Shown in pieces: positions 27,806 through 36,719 of a stretch of DNA of 64,000 nt; the first letter of the stretch is position 1, and each line of letters opens with the position of its first letter. The notes below the pieces were generated by a model. It was not told the origin of the DNA. It was given only the letters and a program-made list of their open reading frames with translations, and made no database searches. The stretch covers positions 756,501 to 820,500 of the forward strand of contig NZ_BSEC01000001.1 in the NCBI RefSeq assembly GCF_027923385.1, read 5' to 3'. A program made the translations under genes and the position numbers. This stretch comes from Methylocystis echinoides (GTDB lineage: Bacteria; Pseudomonadota; Alphaproteobacteria; Rhizobiales; Beijerinckiaceae).

Positions 27806-28089
27806 CGGATGCGCCCGCGCCGCAGTCGGGCCGCGTCGTCAAACGCTCCATCGTCATTGCCGGCCATCGCACCAGCGTCTCGCTGGAGGACGCCTTCTGG
27901 CGGGCGCTGAAGGAGATCGCCGTGGCGGACGGCGTCTCGCTCGCCGCCCTGACAGCGCGGGTCGACGCGGGGCGGGGCGCCGCGAATCTCTCCTCCGCGC
28001 TGCGCGTGTTCGTTCTGGAGCGCGTCATGGCCAGCCGGGCGTCAGCGTCCGGGACGCTCGATCCGCCGGAAGGGCGCTTGCCAGCCTGA
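27802..28089 (+). CDS. Ribbon-helix-helix domain protein
   Basis: 95 residues. VVKRSIVIAGHRTSVSLEDAFWRALKEIAVADGVSLAALTARVDA (about 13-57) is a ribbon-helix-helix (RHH_4-like) DNA-binding fold: the beta strand TSVSLED inserts in the major groove and two helices follow. NLSSALRVFVLERVM is the end of the family core. Probably a dimeric transcription factor of unknown target. Third gene of the sspB operon, coupled by an ATGA overlap to the DUF4169 gene. Confidence 0.88.
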   Translation: MTDAPAPQSGRVVKRSIVIAGHRTSVSLEDAFWRALKEIAVADGVSLAALTARVDAGRGAANLSSALRVFVLERVMASRASASGTLDPPEGRLPA

Positions 28090-28137
28090 GTCAAATGCGC
28101 AAGCTTGATCATTGCCGAACTCAAGGGAGAATCACGC

Positions 28138-28392
28138 ATGAAGAAAATTCTGCTGCTGGCCGCGCTCGCAGCCGGCGCCTGGCTTGCGCAGGCGCAGACC
28201 TCCGAAGCCGTCGTCTGCGCCCGCGGCTATTATCGCGCTGGCTGCGTCGGCCCCTATGGCGGCGCGGCCGTGCGCGGCCCCTATGGCGGCTATGCGGTGC
28301 GCGGTCCCTATGGCGGCGCGGCGGTCGGCGGTCCGCGTGGCGGCGTCGTGCGCGGCCCCTATGGCGGGACAGCCGTTTATCGCCGTTGGTAA
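28138..28392 (+). CDS. Small secreted GPYGG-repeat protein
   Basis: 84 residues. A signal peptide (MKKILLLAALAAGAWLAQAQ) is followed by VVCARGYYRAGCVGPYGG and then five near repeats of G-P-(Y/R)-G-G-x-x-V-x-x (GPYGGAAVR, GPYGGYAVR, GPYGGAAVG, GPRGGVVR, GPYGGTAVY), ending YRRW. CAAGGGAGAATCACGC supplies a ribosome-binding site for ATG 28138. The mature protein is Gly/Tyr-rich with two cysteines near its start, like structural or surface-coating peptides. No family function is known. Monocistronic, just after the sspB operon. Confidence 0.75.
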   Translation: MKKILLLAALAAGAWLAQAQTSEAVVCARGYYRAGCVGPYGGAAVRGPYGGYAVRGPYGGAAVGGPRGGVVRGPYGGTAVYRRW

Positions 28393-28463
28393 GGGTGCTC
28401 TAAATCGGTGATTCGCCTTCCGTTCTCCTATATGTTCCGTGAGGAATCAGGAGGAGCAGTCGG

Positions 28464-30785
28464 TTGACCGATTTCGACGACTACGCGCCGCAGCCCGGCG
28501 GGCTTGCGGCGCGGGCGGCCGCGGCGGCGCAGAGGCCGCCCTATCTCGACGGGCTCAACCCCGAACAGCGCGCCGCGGTGGAGACGCTCGACGGCCCGGT
28601 GCTGGTGCTTGCGGGCGCGGGCACGGGCAAGACGCGCGCGCTGACGACGCGCATCGCCCACATCATGGCGCTGGGCAAGGCGCGCGCCTGGGAAATCCTC
28701 GCGGTCACCTTCACCAACAAGGCGGCGCGCGAGATGCGCGAGCGCATCGAGATGCTGGTCGGCGAGGGCGCGCAGGCCATGCAATGGCTCGGCACCTTCC
28801 ACGCGGTCAGCGCCAATATCCTGCGCCGCCATGCCGAGCTTGTCGGCCTCAAGCCAAATTTCACCATTCTCGACACGGACGATCAGATCCGGCTGCTCAA
28901 GCAGGTGTTGCAGGCCGAGAACATCGACGACAAGCGCTGGCCCGCGCGCGCGCTCGCCATGCGCATCGACAGCTGGAAGAATCGCGGTCTGTCGCCGGGT
29001 CAGGTTTCGGCGGGCGAGGCCGAGAGTTTCGCAAATGGCAAGGGCGCGCAGCTCTATGCGCTCTATCAGGAGCGCCTCAAGATCCTCAATGCGGTCGACT
29101 TCGGCGATCTTCTGCTCGAGTCGCTGCGGCTCTTTCGCGAAAATGCGGATGTGCTCGCCGACTATCAGCAGCGTTTCAAATATATCCTCGTCGACGAATA
29201 TCAGGACACCAACACCGCGCAATATCTGTGGCTGCGGCTGATCTCGCAGGGGCGGCGCAACGTCTGCTGCGTGGGCGACGACGATCAGAGCGTCTATGGC
29301 TGGCGCGGCGCCGAAGTGGAGAACATCCTGCGTTTCGAACAGGATTTTCCCGGCGCGAAGATCGTGCGGCTCGAGCGCAATTACCGTTCGAGCGGCCATA
29401 TTCTCGCCGCCGCCTCGCATCTCATCGCCCATAACGAGGACCGTCTCGGCAAGACGCTCTTCACCGATGGCGAAGACGGCGAGAAGCCCACGCTCACTGG
29501 CGTCTGGGACAGCCAGGAGGAAGCCCGCGTCATCGGCGAGGACATCGAGCAATTGCAGCGCAAGGGTCAGTCGCTCGAGGAAGTCGCCATCCTCGTGCGC
29601 GCCTCCTTCCAGATGCGCGAGTTTGAAGAGCGTTTCGTCGAGATTGGCCTGCCCTATCGCATCATCGGCGGCGCGCGCTTCTACGAGCGGCTCGAAATCC
29701 GCGACGCGCTCGCCTATCTGCGCTGCGTGGCGCAGCCCGCCGACGATCTCGCCTTCGAGCGCATCGTCAACACGCCCAAGCGCGGGCTGGGCGACGCCAC
29801 CATACAGCTGCTGCACGCATTCGGGCGGCGCGAGCGCATCCCGCTGATGCAGGCGGCGCGCGTCCTCGTCGAGACGGAGGAGATGAAACCCAAGCCGCGC
29901 GGCGCGCTGAAGAACCTCATCGCGGATTTCGACCGCTGGCGCGATCTCATCGACACGAAGCCGCAACACGAACTCGCCGAAATGGTGCTGGACGAGTCGG
30001 GCTATACGGAGATGTGGCGACAGGACAAGACGCCGGAAGCCGCCGGTCGGCTCGAAAACCTCAAGGAGCTCGTGCGCGCGATGGAGGAGTTCCCCGACCT
30101 CGCCGCCTTCCTTGAACATATCTCGCTGGTCATGGATACGGAGGAGTCGAAGGAGCAGGAGCGCGTCTCGGTGATGACGCTCCATGCGGCCAAGGGGCTC
30201 GAATTCGAGACGGTCTATCTGCCCGGATGGGAGGAAGGGCTGTTCCCGCATCAGCGGTCGCTCGACGAGCAGGGCCGGGCGGGGCTCGAGGAGGAGCGTC
30301 GTCTCGCTTATGTCGGCCTGACGCGCGCCAAGCGGCGCGCGCGGATTTTCTTCGCCAGCAACCGCCGCATTCGCGGCCTGTGGCAGCCGACCGTGCCATC
30401 GCGTTTCGTCGACAATCTGCCGCCGACGCATGTCGAGGTCGTCGAGGCGCCCAGCGGCGCGCATTATGGCGGATACGCGGTTTCCCGCTTCGCCAATCTG
30501 GATGTCTACGGCTCGGATTATTCCACGCCGGGCTGGAAGCGTGCGCAGGGCGCGCGTCCGGCGCCGGCGCGGGAGTCGCGCCCCTCCTCCCGTCAGCCGC
30601 TGACGATAGAGGGCGAGGTGGTCGCGCGGTCGTCCAGCACGTCACGCTGGAACGCCGGCGCGCGGGTCTTTCACATGAAATTCGGCCCCGGCACGGTGGC
30701 GACGGTCGACGGCAACAAGCTCACCGTCGACTTCGACAAGGCGGGCCGCAAGATGGTGCTGGAGAGTTTTCTCGAGGCCGGTTAG
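28464..30785 (+). CDS. uvrD: ATP-dependent 3'-5' DNA helicase UvrD/PcrA
   Basis: 773 residues, superfamily 1 helicase for nucleotide-excision and mismatch repair. Walker A GAGTGKT is at 51-57 (after LNPEQRAAVE), with FTNKAAREM, the DEXX box VDEYQDTN (about 244-251), motif III GDDDQSVYGWRGA, motif IV ERNYRSS, motif V LHAAKGLEFETVY and motif VI YVGLTRAKRRA. The C-terminal ARVFHMKFGPGTVATVDGNK segment is the Tudor-like domain that contacts RNA polymerase in PcrA/UvrD. The start fits GGAGGAGC upstream. It is followed by a GC-rich palindrome at 30786-30811 and a convergent gene. Confidence 0.97.
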   Translation: MTDFDDYAPQPGGLAARAAAAAQRPPYLDGLNPEQRAAVETLDGPVLVLAGAGTGKTRALTTRIAHIMALGKARAWEILAVTFTNKAAREMRERIEMLVGEGAQAMQWLGTFHAVSANILRRHAELVGLKPNFTILDTDDQIRLLKQVLQAENIDDKRWPARALAMRIDSWKNRGLSPGQVSAGEAESFANGKGAQLYALYQERLKILNAVDFGDLLLESLRLFRENADVLADYQQRFKYILVDEYQDTNTAQYLWLRLISQGRRNVCCVGDDDQSVYGWRGAEVENILRFEQDFPGAKIVRLERNYRSSGHILAAASHLIAHNEDRLGKTLFTDGEDGEKPTLTGVWDSQEEARVIGEDIEQLQRKGQSLEEVAILVRASFQMREFEERFVEIGLPYRIIGGARFYERLEIRDALAYLRCVAQPADDLAFERIVNTPKRGLGDATIQLLHAFGRRERIPLMQAARVLVETEEMKPKPRGALKNLIADFDRWRDLIDTKPQHELAEMVLDESGYTEMWRQDKTPEAAGRLENLKELVRAMEEFPDLAAFLEHISLVMDTEESKEQERVSVMTLHAAKGLEFETVYLPGWEEGLFPHQRSLDEQGRAGLEEERRLAYVGLTRAKRRARIFFASNRRIRGLWQPTVPSRFVDNLPPTHVEVVEAPSGAHYGGYAVSRFANLDVYGSDYSTPGWKRAQGARPAPARESRPSSRQPLTIEGEVVARSSSTSRWNAGARVFHMKFGPGTVATVDGNKLTVDFDKAGRKMVLESFLEAG

Positions 30786-30830
30786 GCGGCGCGCGCGCCG
30801 GCGCGCCGCCTCGGCATCCAGGCGTCGGGA

Positions 30831-31907
30831 TCAGCGGTCGCGCGGCGGCAGGATCGGCAGCACGATTTCCGGCTGCTTGCCGGTGAGCGTCTTGAGGAAG
30901 GCGACGATCTTCGTCGCCTCGTCGTCGGCGAGCTTCGCGCCGAGCTGCGATTCCGCCATCACATTGACCGCCTTCTTGAGATCGAAGGTCGAGCCGGTGT
31001 GGAAATAGGGCGCGGTCAGCTCGACATTGCGCAGTGACGGAACCTTGAACACATAGCGGTCTGCGTTGGCTTTCGTCACCGCGTAGCGGCCCGCGTCCTC
31101 CGCCGGCAGATGTTCCGGGCCGGGGCTGGCGACAACGCCGAACTTCGCATAGGAGGCGCCGCCGACGTTCACGCCGTTGTGGCAGGAGGCGCAGCCCTTG
31201 TCGATGAAGAGCTTCAGCCCCGCCTTCTGCGTGTCGTCGAGCGCGGCGTCGTCGCCGGTCAGCCAGCGGTCGAAGGGCGCGTCGGGCGTGATCAGCGTCG
31301 CTTCGAAGACGGCGATGGCGCGGCCGATGTTGTCATAGACGAGCGGATCGGCGTCGTTGGGGAAGGCCTTCTTGAAGGCGTCCGCATAGCCGGGCATCTG
31401 CTTGAGCTGGTCGATCTCGCGCTGCTTCGTTGCGGCGAGTTCGGTCGGATTGATCGCCATCGGACCGCCGCGCGTTTTCAGCATGGCCTTCGGATTGGCC
31501 ATCACCGAATTCACCACCTGATCCTTCAGATCGCTGGCGCGGCCGTCCCAATACTGGGACTTGTTGAAGACCGCGTTGAACACGGTCTGCACCTCGCGCC
31601 CGGCGAGCTGGGCGTTTCCGGAGGAGAGCGCGCCGCCGTCGACGCCGCCCATGCTCAGATTATGGCAGGTCGAGCAGGCGAAGCTGCGGCTCTCCGACAG
31701 GCGCGGCTCGAAATAGAGCATCTTGCCGAGCGCGAGCTTCTCGGGCGACGACGGATTGTCGGGAAGCGCCGGCGCCGTCTTCGGAATTGGCTCGAAGAGC
31801 GGCTTGGCCTGATCGCGCAGGGCGTCCTCCGCGCGGACGGCGCCCGCGCCGAGCGGCAGGAGAACGAGAAGCGAGGCGATCAGGGAGTGGCGCATGTTCG
31901 GACCCAT
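30831..31907 (-). CDS. Dihaem cytochrome c peroxidase (MauG/CcpA family)
   Basis: 358 residues with a signal peptide (MRHSLIASLLVLLPLGAGAVRA), so periplasmic. Two haem c motifs, CSTCH (78-82) and CASCH (239-243), lie in two cytochrome domains. Distal Met/His segments such as LSMGGVDGG, FKVPSLRNVELTAPYFHTGS and LKTLTG match bacterial dihaem peroxidases that reduce H2O2 with electrons from cytochrome c. A restart at Met5 (31895) is equally likely. It starts about 50 bp from the end of the S24 regulator gene on the same strand and might be transcribed with it. Confidence 0.93.
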   Translation of the reverse strand: MGPNMRHSLIASLLVLLPLGAGAVRAEDALRDQAKPLFEPIPKTAPALPDNPSSPEKLALGKMLYFEPRLSESRSFACSTCHNLSMGGVDGGALSSGNAQLAGREVQTVFNAVFNKSQYWDGRASDLKDQVVNSVMANPKAMLKTRGGPMAINPTELAATKQREIDQLKQMPGYADAFKKAFPNDADPLVYDNIGRAIAVFEATLITPDAPFDRWLTGDDAALDDTQKAGLKLFIDKGCASCHNGVNVGGASYAKFGVVASPGPEHLPAEDAGRYAVTKANADRYVFKVPSLRNVELTAPYFHTGSTFDLKKAVNVMAESQLGAKLADDEATKIVAFLKTLTGKQPEIVLPILPPRDR

Positions 31908-31959
31908 CTTCGGGAAACAGCCGGAAAGGAATCGATTTATAGCACAGCTGCCCGCCCGG

Positions 31960-32610
31960 TCACTGGCTCGCCCATAAAATCCGCGCCATCCAGCTCACCT
32001 CGTCGCGCGGGATCACCCGGTCGGGGAAGGCCGGATTGATGGAGCGCAATTCGATGGCGCGGGCTGTCTGGCGCTTGAGCTCCTTGGCCATGATCTCGCC
32101 GGAGGTGGTCTTCACCACGACGCGGTCGCCGCGCCGCACCGGGGCCGAGGGCGAGACGATCACAATGTCGCCGTCGCGATAGAGGGGGGACATGGAGTCG
32201 CCGGAAATTTCCAGCGCATAGGAATTTTCGTCCGTCTCGGCGAGGACGTCGATCTCGTCCCAGCCCCCGCCGGTGGCGAAGCCCGCCTCGTCGAAAAAGC
32301 CGCCTTCTCCGGCCTGCGCCAGGCCGATCAGCGGTCGCGTATGGCGCCGCGACGCGCCGCTGTTGGCGGAAATCAGCGCCATGAACTCGTCGAGGCTCGC
32401 GCCCGTCGCCTGCAACACCTTTGCAATCGACTCGGTCGAGGGCCAGCGCTGCCGGCCCGAGGGCGTCTCGCGCTTGGAGCGGTTGAAGGTCGTCGGGTCG
32501 AGCCCGGCCTTGCGCGCCAGTCCTGAGGCGGTGAGTCCATAGCGGTCGCCGAGCGCGTCGATCGCCGCCCAGATTTGCGCATGCGTGAGGATCATCGGAT
32601 TTTCCGGCAA
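31960..32610 (-). CDS. LexA/CI-like regulator with S24 self-cleavage domain
   Basis: 216 residues. The N-terminal helix-turn-helix (about 8-78, ALGDRYGLTASGLARKAGLDPTTFNRSKR) is phage-repressor-like. The C-terminal S24 (LexA/UmuD) domain has Ser139 in GDSMSP and Lys176 in IMAKEL. An Ala100-Gly101 bond in LAQAGEGG lies about 38 residues before the serine, where LexA-type proteins are cut. It may therefore be a damage- or stress-inactivated repressor. The promoter region AT-rich stretch TATCAACAGGAATATATA (about 32617-32636) just upstream could hold its own operator. No prophage genes are near. Confidence 0.88.
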   Translation of the reverse strand: MPENPMILTHAQIWAAIDALGDRYGLTASGLARKAGLDPTTFNRSKRETPSGRQRWPSTESIAKVLQATGASLDEFMALISANSGASRRHTRPLIGLAQAGEGGFFDEAGFATGGGWDEIDVLAETDENSYALEISGDSMSPLYRDGDIVIVSPSAPVRRGDRVVVKTTSGEIMAKELKRQTARAIELRSINPAFPDRVIPRDEVSWMARILWASQ

Positions 32611-32668
32611 GAATTCCTATCAACAGGAATATATACTCTGCCCCTCCGGCGCAACAGCGACCTGTCCG

Positions 32669-34531
32669 TCAGACTTCCTCGCCCGCCTCTCCAGCCGATC
32701 GCCCGGAGATGCGGCGGCGCGCCTGTTCGCGCTTGATGTTCATGCGGCGCTCCTTCTGCCGCGCCCGGGCCTCCTCGCCCGTCGGCTGAAGGATCTTGCG
32801 AAATTCGTCGCGCTTTTCGTGGATGGAGGCGATGACATAGCCCATCGGCACGCCGACATCGACCAGCACGGTCTCGGCAAGCTGGAGGCTCGCCTCGATG
32901 GTTTCGGGAATCGCGTCGCTGGCGCCGAGCGCATAGAGCTTGGTGGCGTGGCGGGCGTCGCGGGCGCGGGCGACGATGACGAGATCCTCGCGGATCTCAT
33001 GGGCGAGGCGCACGATCTCCTCGACCGCGGCGGCGTTCTCGATGGTGACGACGAGGGCGCGCGCCTGCTCGACGCCGCATCGAACCAGAAAATCCCGCCG
33101 CGCGGCGTTGCCCCAGTAGATTTCGACGCCGCGTTCGCGCCCCTGCGACACCAGCGAGACGAGATTTTCGACCGCCACGAAAGGCACGTTGTGGCGTTCG
33201 AGCATTTCGCCGACGAGACTGCCGATGCGCCCGAAGCCGACGATCACCACGCGGTCTTCGGCGACGGCGCTTTCGGGCGCCAGATGGGCGTATTGCGTTT
33301 CATCGTCCTCCTCCCGCTCCGCTTGCGCGGACAGCGCCGCGCCGAACCGGCCGAGCAGGGGGATCGCGAAGATGGTGAGCGTCACCACGACCATGGCGTC
33401 GGCGCCGAAATGGCCCGGCAGCACGCCGGCGAGCATGGCGGACGTTAAAAGCGCGAAGGCGAATTCGCCGCCCGGCGCGAGCAGCAGCGCGGCCTCCAGC
33501 GCCGGCCGCCGCTCGATGCCGAAGGCGCGCGCCAGCGGAAAGATGATTGCCGCCTTGAGCGCGATGAGGCCGACCGCGTTGAGGATCACCGGCCCCGGAT
33601 CGGCGATGACCGCGCCAATATCGAGCCCCGCGCCGACGGAGACGAAGAAGAGCCCGAGCAGCAGGCCCTTGAAGGGTTCGATGGTGACTTCGATTTCGCG
33701 GCGGAACTCGGTCTCCGCCAGCAGCAGGCCGGCGATGAAGGCCCCGAGCCCCATGGAGAGGCCGGCCGCCGCCGTGACCAGCGCCTCGCCCACGACGACC
33801 AGCAGGCAGGCGGCCATGAACAGTTCGGTGAGCTGCGCGGAGGCGACGAGGCGAAACAGCGGACGCAGCAGCAGGCGTCCGAAGACGATCAGTCCGGCGA
33901 GCGCGAAGATGGCCGGGAGAAAGGCGTAAATGGCTTCGCGCGCGCCGAAGCCGCCGCTCTTGGTCTGCGCCAGGAAGGAAACGTAGAACAGCGCCGGCGC
34001 CACCATCAGGTCCTGCAGCAGCAGCACGGAGAAGGCGACGCGGCCCGGCGTCTTGTTGACGCGCCGCGCTTCCGAGAGCACGGGCATGACCACGGCCGTC
34101 GAGGACATGGCGAGCGCCGCGCCCATCAGAATGGCGGGCGCCGCATCGACGCCGAACCGGTAATGGCCCACCGCCGCCAGCACGCTCGTCGAGATCGCCA
34201 CCTGCGCCAGCCCGAGGCCGAACACAAGCCGGCGCAGGCGCGCGAGGCGCTCCCAGGACAATTCGAGCCCGATCATGAACAGCAGGAAGACAAGGCCGAA
34301 CTCCGCAAGCCGGGAGACGCCTTCGACATCCGCGATCGTGAAGAGAGAGACGATCGGATGCGCGCCGGCGATACTGCCGAGTCCGTGCGGCCCGAGCGCC
34401 GCGCCCGCAATCAGGAAGCCCAAAACGGGGCTGACGCGCAGCCGGTGGAACAGCGGCACGACGACGCCCGCCGTGGCGAGAAACACGAGCGCCTCGCGGT
34501 AGGATTCCAGATGCAGGGGATTGTCGCTCAC
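32669..34531 (-). CDS. CPA2 family K+/H+ antiporter with TrkA-N domain (Kef-like)
   Basis: 620 residues from GTG 34531, which has GGAGG at a good distance; 25 more in-frame residues upstream are not membrane-like. About 12 hydrophobic segments (1-390) include the CPA2 hallmark GLVFLLFMIGLEL and ALAMSSTAVVMPVL. A cytoplasmic TrkA-N/KTN nucleotide-binding domain follows (VVIVGFGRIGSLVGEMLE, about 430-447), then a short charged tail ending in RSAGEAGEEV. It would exchange K+ (or Na+) for protons under NAD(H) or glutathione-adduct control. No kefG-type partner is adjacent. Confidence 0.93.
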   Translation of the reverse strand: MSDNPLHLESYREALVFLATAGVVVPLFHRLRVSPVLGFLIAGAALGPHGLGSIAGAHPIVSLFTIADVEGVSRLAEFGLVFLLFMIGLELSWERLARLRRLVFGLGLAQVAISTSVLAAVGHYRFGVDAAPAILMGAALAMSSTAVVMPVLSEARRVNKTPGRVAFSVLLLQDLMVAPALFYVSFLAQTKSGGFGAREAIYAFLPAIFALAGLIVFGRLLLRPLFRLVASAQLTELFMAACLLVVVGEALVTAAAGLSMGLGAFIAGLLLAETEFRREIEVTIEPFKGLLLGLFFVSVGAGLDIGAVIADPGPVILNAVGLIALKAAIIFPLARAFGIERRPALEAALLLAPGGEFAFALLTSAMLAGVLPGHFGADAMVVVTLTIFAIPLLGRFGAALSAQAEREEDDETQYAHLAPESAVAEDRVVIVGFGRIGSLVGEMLERHNVPFVAVENLVSLVSQGRERGVEIYWGNAARRDFLVRCGVEQARALVVTIENAAAVEEIVRLAHEIREDLVIVARARDARHATKLYALGASDAIPETIEASLQLAETVLVDVGVPMGYVIASIHEKRDEFRKILQPTGEEARARQKERRMNIKREQARRRISGRSAGEAGEEV

Positions 34532-34743
34532 AAGGCCTCCGGCGCCCGTCCCGACTAAGATAGGGCGATGACGAATCGCACGGCGACAGTGGAGCAATTT
34601 TTGCACCGCAAGGACAGCGGCGAATAGGCTGCGGGGCGGCGAGGAAGCGGCGGTCGCGCATCGGTTTTTGGCGCCGGCGGCCGGGCAATGGGCCGGGAGA
34701 GGCGTCGCGTCCTTCCGCGTCGAACGCGGTTCGTCCCTCGAGC

Positions 34744-34771
34744 CCCTCTCCCCGCTGTCGCGGGGAGAGGG
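34744..34771. repeat. Perfect 12-bp C/G hairpin
   Basis: CCCTCTCCCCGC/GCGGGGAGAGGG with a TGTC loop, in the 294-bp gap between the antiporter gene start and the DUF2147 gene end. It may terminate neither neighbour directly, and it belongs to the window's C/G-rich palindrome class. Confidence 0.7.
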
Positions 34772-34824
34772 TCAGGACAAGGGGCAGGGCCGCATCGCGC
34801 GGCGACGCAGGAGACTTACATCCG

Positions 34825-35277
34825 CTACCGCCCGGCGCCCTCGCCGTCCGCGCCATGTGTTTTCACGGCGGCGACGCGGGTCCATGTCTCGCCGCTGCAC
34901 AGGACGCCCCACAGGCAGCCCTTGAGCCGCAGCTCATTGGCCGAGCGCAGGCTGACATAGCCCTCATAGGTCTTGCCGTCCTGCGCATTGTAGAGCTTGC
35001 CCTTCCATTCGTTCGGGCCGCTTTTCGTCGCGCCGCGCAGGATCACCATGCCGACGGCGCTGGCGTCCTCCGGCTTGGCCACGGAGACGAGTTTGGCGCA
35101 GAGCAGGCCATTGTCGCAGTCGTAGAAGCTGAACTGTTCGCCGCCGTCCGGCCGCAGCCAGACGCCATGTGGATCATTGGCGGCGCCGACGGCGCCCGCC
35201 GGCGCGGCGAGGAGGGCGAGCGCGGCCATGCCGGCGGCGAGACGCGCAAAGGGATCGAATACAGGAGAACGCTTCAT
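34825..35277 (-). CDS. DUF2147-like secreted protein
   Basis: 150 residues with a signal peptide (cleavage near residue 33, AGAVGAAN). The DUF2147 pattern is seen in DPHGVWLRPDGGEQFSFYDCDNGLLCAKLV and AQDGKTYEGYVSLRSANELRLKGCLWGVLCSGETWTR, a small lipocalin-like beta barrel with paired cysteines. Presumed periplasmic; function unknown. Isolated on the minus strand, between the glycosyltransferase and the antiporter. Confidence 0.85.
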   Translation of the reverse strand: MKRSPVFDPFARLAAGMAALALLAAPAGAVGAANDPHGVWLRPDGGEQFSFYDCDNGLLCAKLVSVAKPEDASAVGMVILRGATKSGPNEWKGKLYNAQDGKTYEGYVSLRSANELRLKGCLWGVLCSGETWTRVAAVKTHGADGEGAGR

Positions 35278-35373
35278 TTCGATCGCTCCTTCAAGTGGCG
35301 ATGAAAGAAGCCTCTGCTTGCTTGCGGGCGATTTTTCGACGGCAATGGGGCGCCGGCGCCTTATGCGCGGCGC

Positions 35374-36591
35374 TCATTGCGCGATCAGGCGACGATACAC
35401 ATTGAGCGTCGCGTGCTGCATCTGCTCGATTGAGAAGCGCGCCTGCACATTGTCGCGCGCGCGCAGCATCATTTCGTCGCGCGCCGAGGCGGGCATCGCC
35501 AGCGCTGCGCGGATCGCCGCGGCGAGGGCGGCCGCGTCGCCGGGCGGCACGCGCCAGCCGGTGGCCTGCTGGGGCGGCGTTTGCGGCGGCGCGCGCACGA
35601 TCTCCGGCGAGGCGCCGATGTCGGAGACGACCACCGGCGCGCCCATGGCCTGCGCCTCGATGGCGACGCGGCCGAAAGCCTCCGGCTCGGTCGAGGGCGC
35701 GACGATCACGGCGGCGGCCAGATAGGCGGCCGGCATGTCGTCGCAATGTCCGACGATGCGCACGAAGGCGTCGACGCCCGCGCGCGCGATCTGCGCCTCC
35801 AGCGCGCGCCGGAAGCTGTCGCTGTGCGGATCGCCGACGAAGATGAAACGCATGTCGCGCTGCATGTCCTGCGCGCCCTCGGCGGCAAGGCGCTTCGCGG
35901 CTTCGATGGCGACCGCATGGCCCTTGCGCGCGGCGAGACGCGCCGGCAGCAGCACCAGACGCTCATGCGCGGCGACGCCCCAATGTTCGCGGAGCCGCTC
36001 CACGCGCCCCGGCGACACGCTCGCCGGCGAAAAGAAGCGCAGATCCGCGCCACGCGGAATCACGACGACGCGCGCGGCGGCGTCCGGGTGCAGGCGGCGA
36101 ATGCGCTCGGCGGCGAATTCCGAGATCGCGATGACGACGTCGCCCGAGGCCATGACGGCGTTGTAGCGCAGCTTGATCGGCGAGGCGCCGTAATAGGCGC
36201 TGTGATAGGTGGTGACGAATTTCGCCCCGGTCTGCCGCGTGGCGTAATAGGCGACCCAGGCGGGCGCCCGCGACCGCGCATGCACGATGTCGACGCCCTC
36301 GTCGCGAATGAGGCGCGCGAGGCGCACGGAATTCAGCGCCATCGCGAAAGGATTTTTCGTCGCGGCCGGAAACGGCAGCCAGACGCCGCCCTTCGACTGC
36401 AACTCGCTCACCATGCGGCCGCCGCGCGAGGCGACCAGACAGCGTCCGCCGGCCTGCGCAATGGCTTCCGCCATGTCGATCGTGGCGCGCTCCGCCCCGC
36501 CCGACTGGAGATCGGGGACAATTTGCAGCACTGTCCGTCCGGCCAGCAGCTGGTCGGGCGCGACGGCGGGAGGGGCAAGCGTCTGCGACAT
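35374..36591 (-). CDS. Family 4 glycosyltransferase
   Basis: 405 residues from ATG 36591 (MSQTLAPPAVAPDQLLAG); a further 23 in-frame residues to 36660 are Arg-rich and unlike the family. GT-B fold: N-terminal donor-independent half with VLQIVPDLQSGGAERATIDMA, then the GT1 domain with LLPARLAARKGHAVAIEAA, RFIFVGDPHSDSFRRALEAQI and the nucleotide-sugar site EPEAFGRVAIEAQAMGAPVVVSD (about 325-347). Retaining transferase, probably in lipopolysaccharide or exopolysaccharide synthesis. No signal or membrane segment. Confidence 0.92.
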   Translation of the reverse strand: MSQTLAPPAVAPDQLLAGRTVLQIVPDLQSGGAERATIDMAEAIAQAGGRCLVASRGGRMVSELQSKGGVWLPFPAATKNPFAMALNSVRLARLIRDEGVDIVHARSRAPAWVAYYATRQTGAKFVTTYHSAYYGASPIKLRYNAVMASGDVVIAISEFAAERIRRLHPDAAARVVVIPRGADLRFFSPASVSPGRVERLREHWGVAAHERLVLLPARLAARKGHAVAIEAAKRLAAEGAQDMQRDMRFIFVGDPHSDSFRRALEAQIARAGVDAFVRIVGHCDDMPAAYLAAAVIVAPSTEPEAFGRVAIEAQAMGAPVVVSDIGASPEIVRAPPQTPPQQATGWRVPPGDAAALAAAIRAALAMPASARDEMMLRARDNVQARFSIEQMQHATLNVYRRLIAQ

Positions 36592-36719
36592 TTTGCGGTC
36601 TGCGAGCCTTCGGTCCCTGGGAAGGGGACACTCGCATTCTCTTTCGAACTTATTTACCAAAGGTGAGCAGAAGCGCTTAAAAATTCAAGCGTGACTGGCC
36701 TGTGAGGCTTTTGATCCGC

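Noticed and set aside
28428..30464. Long minus-strand frame (678 codons) opposite uvrD
   Set aside because: The plus strand carries all helicase motifs; the antisense frame has no recognisable domain or start signal.
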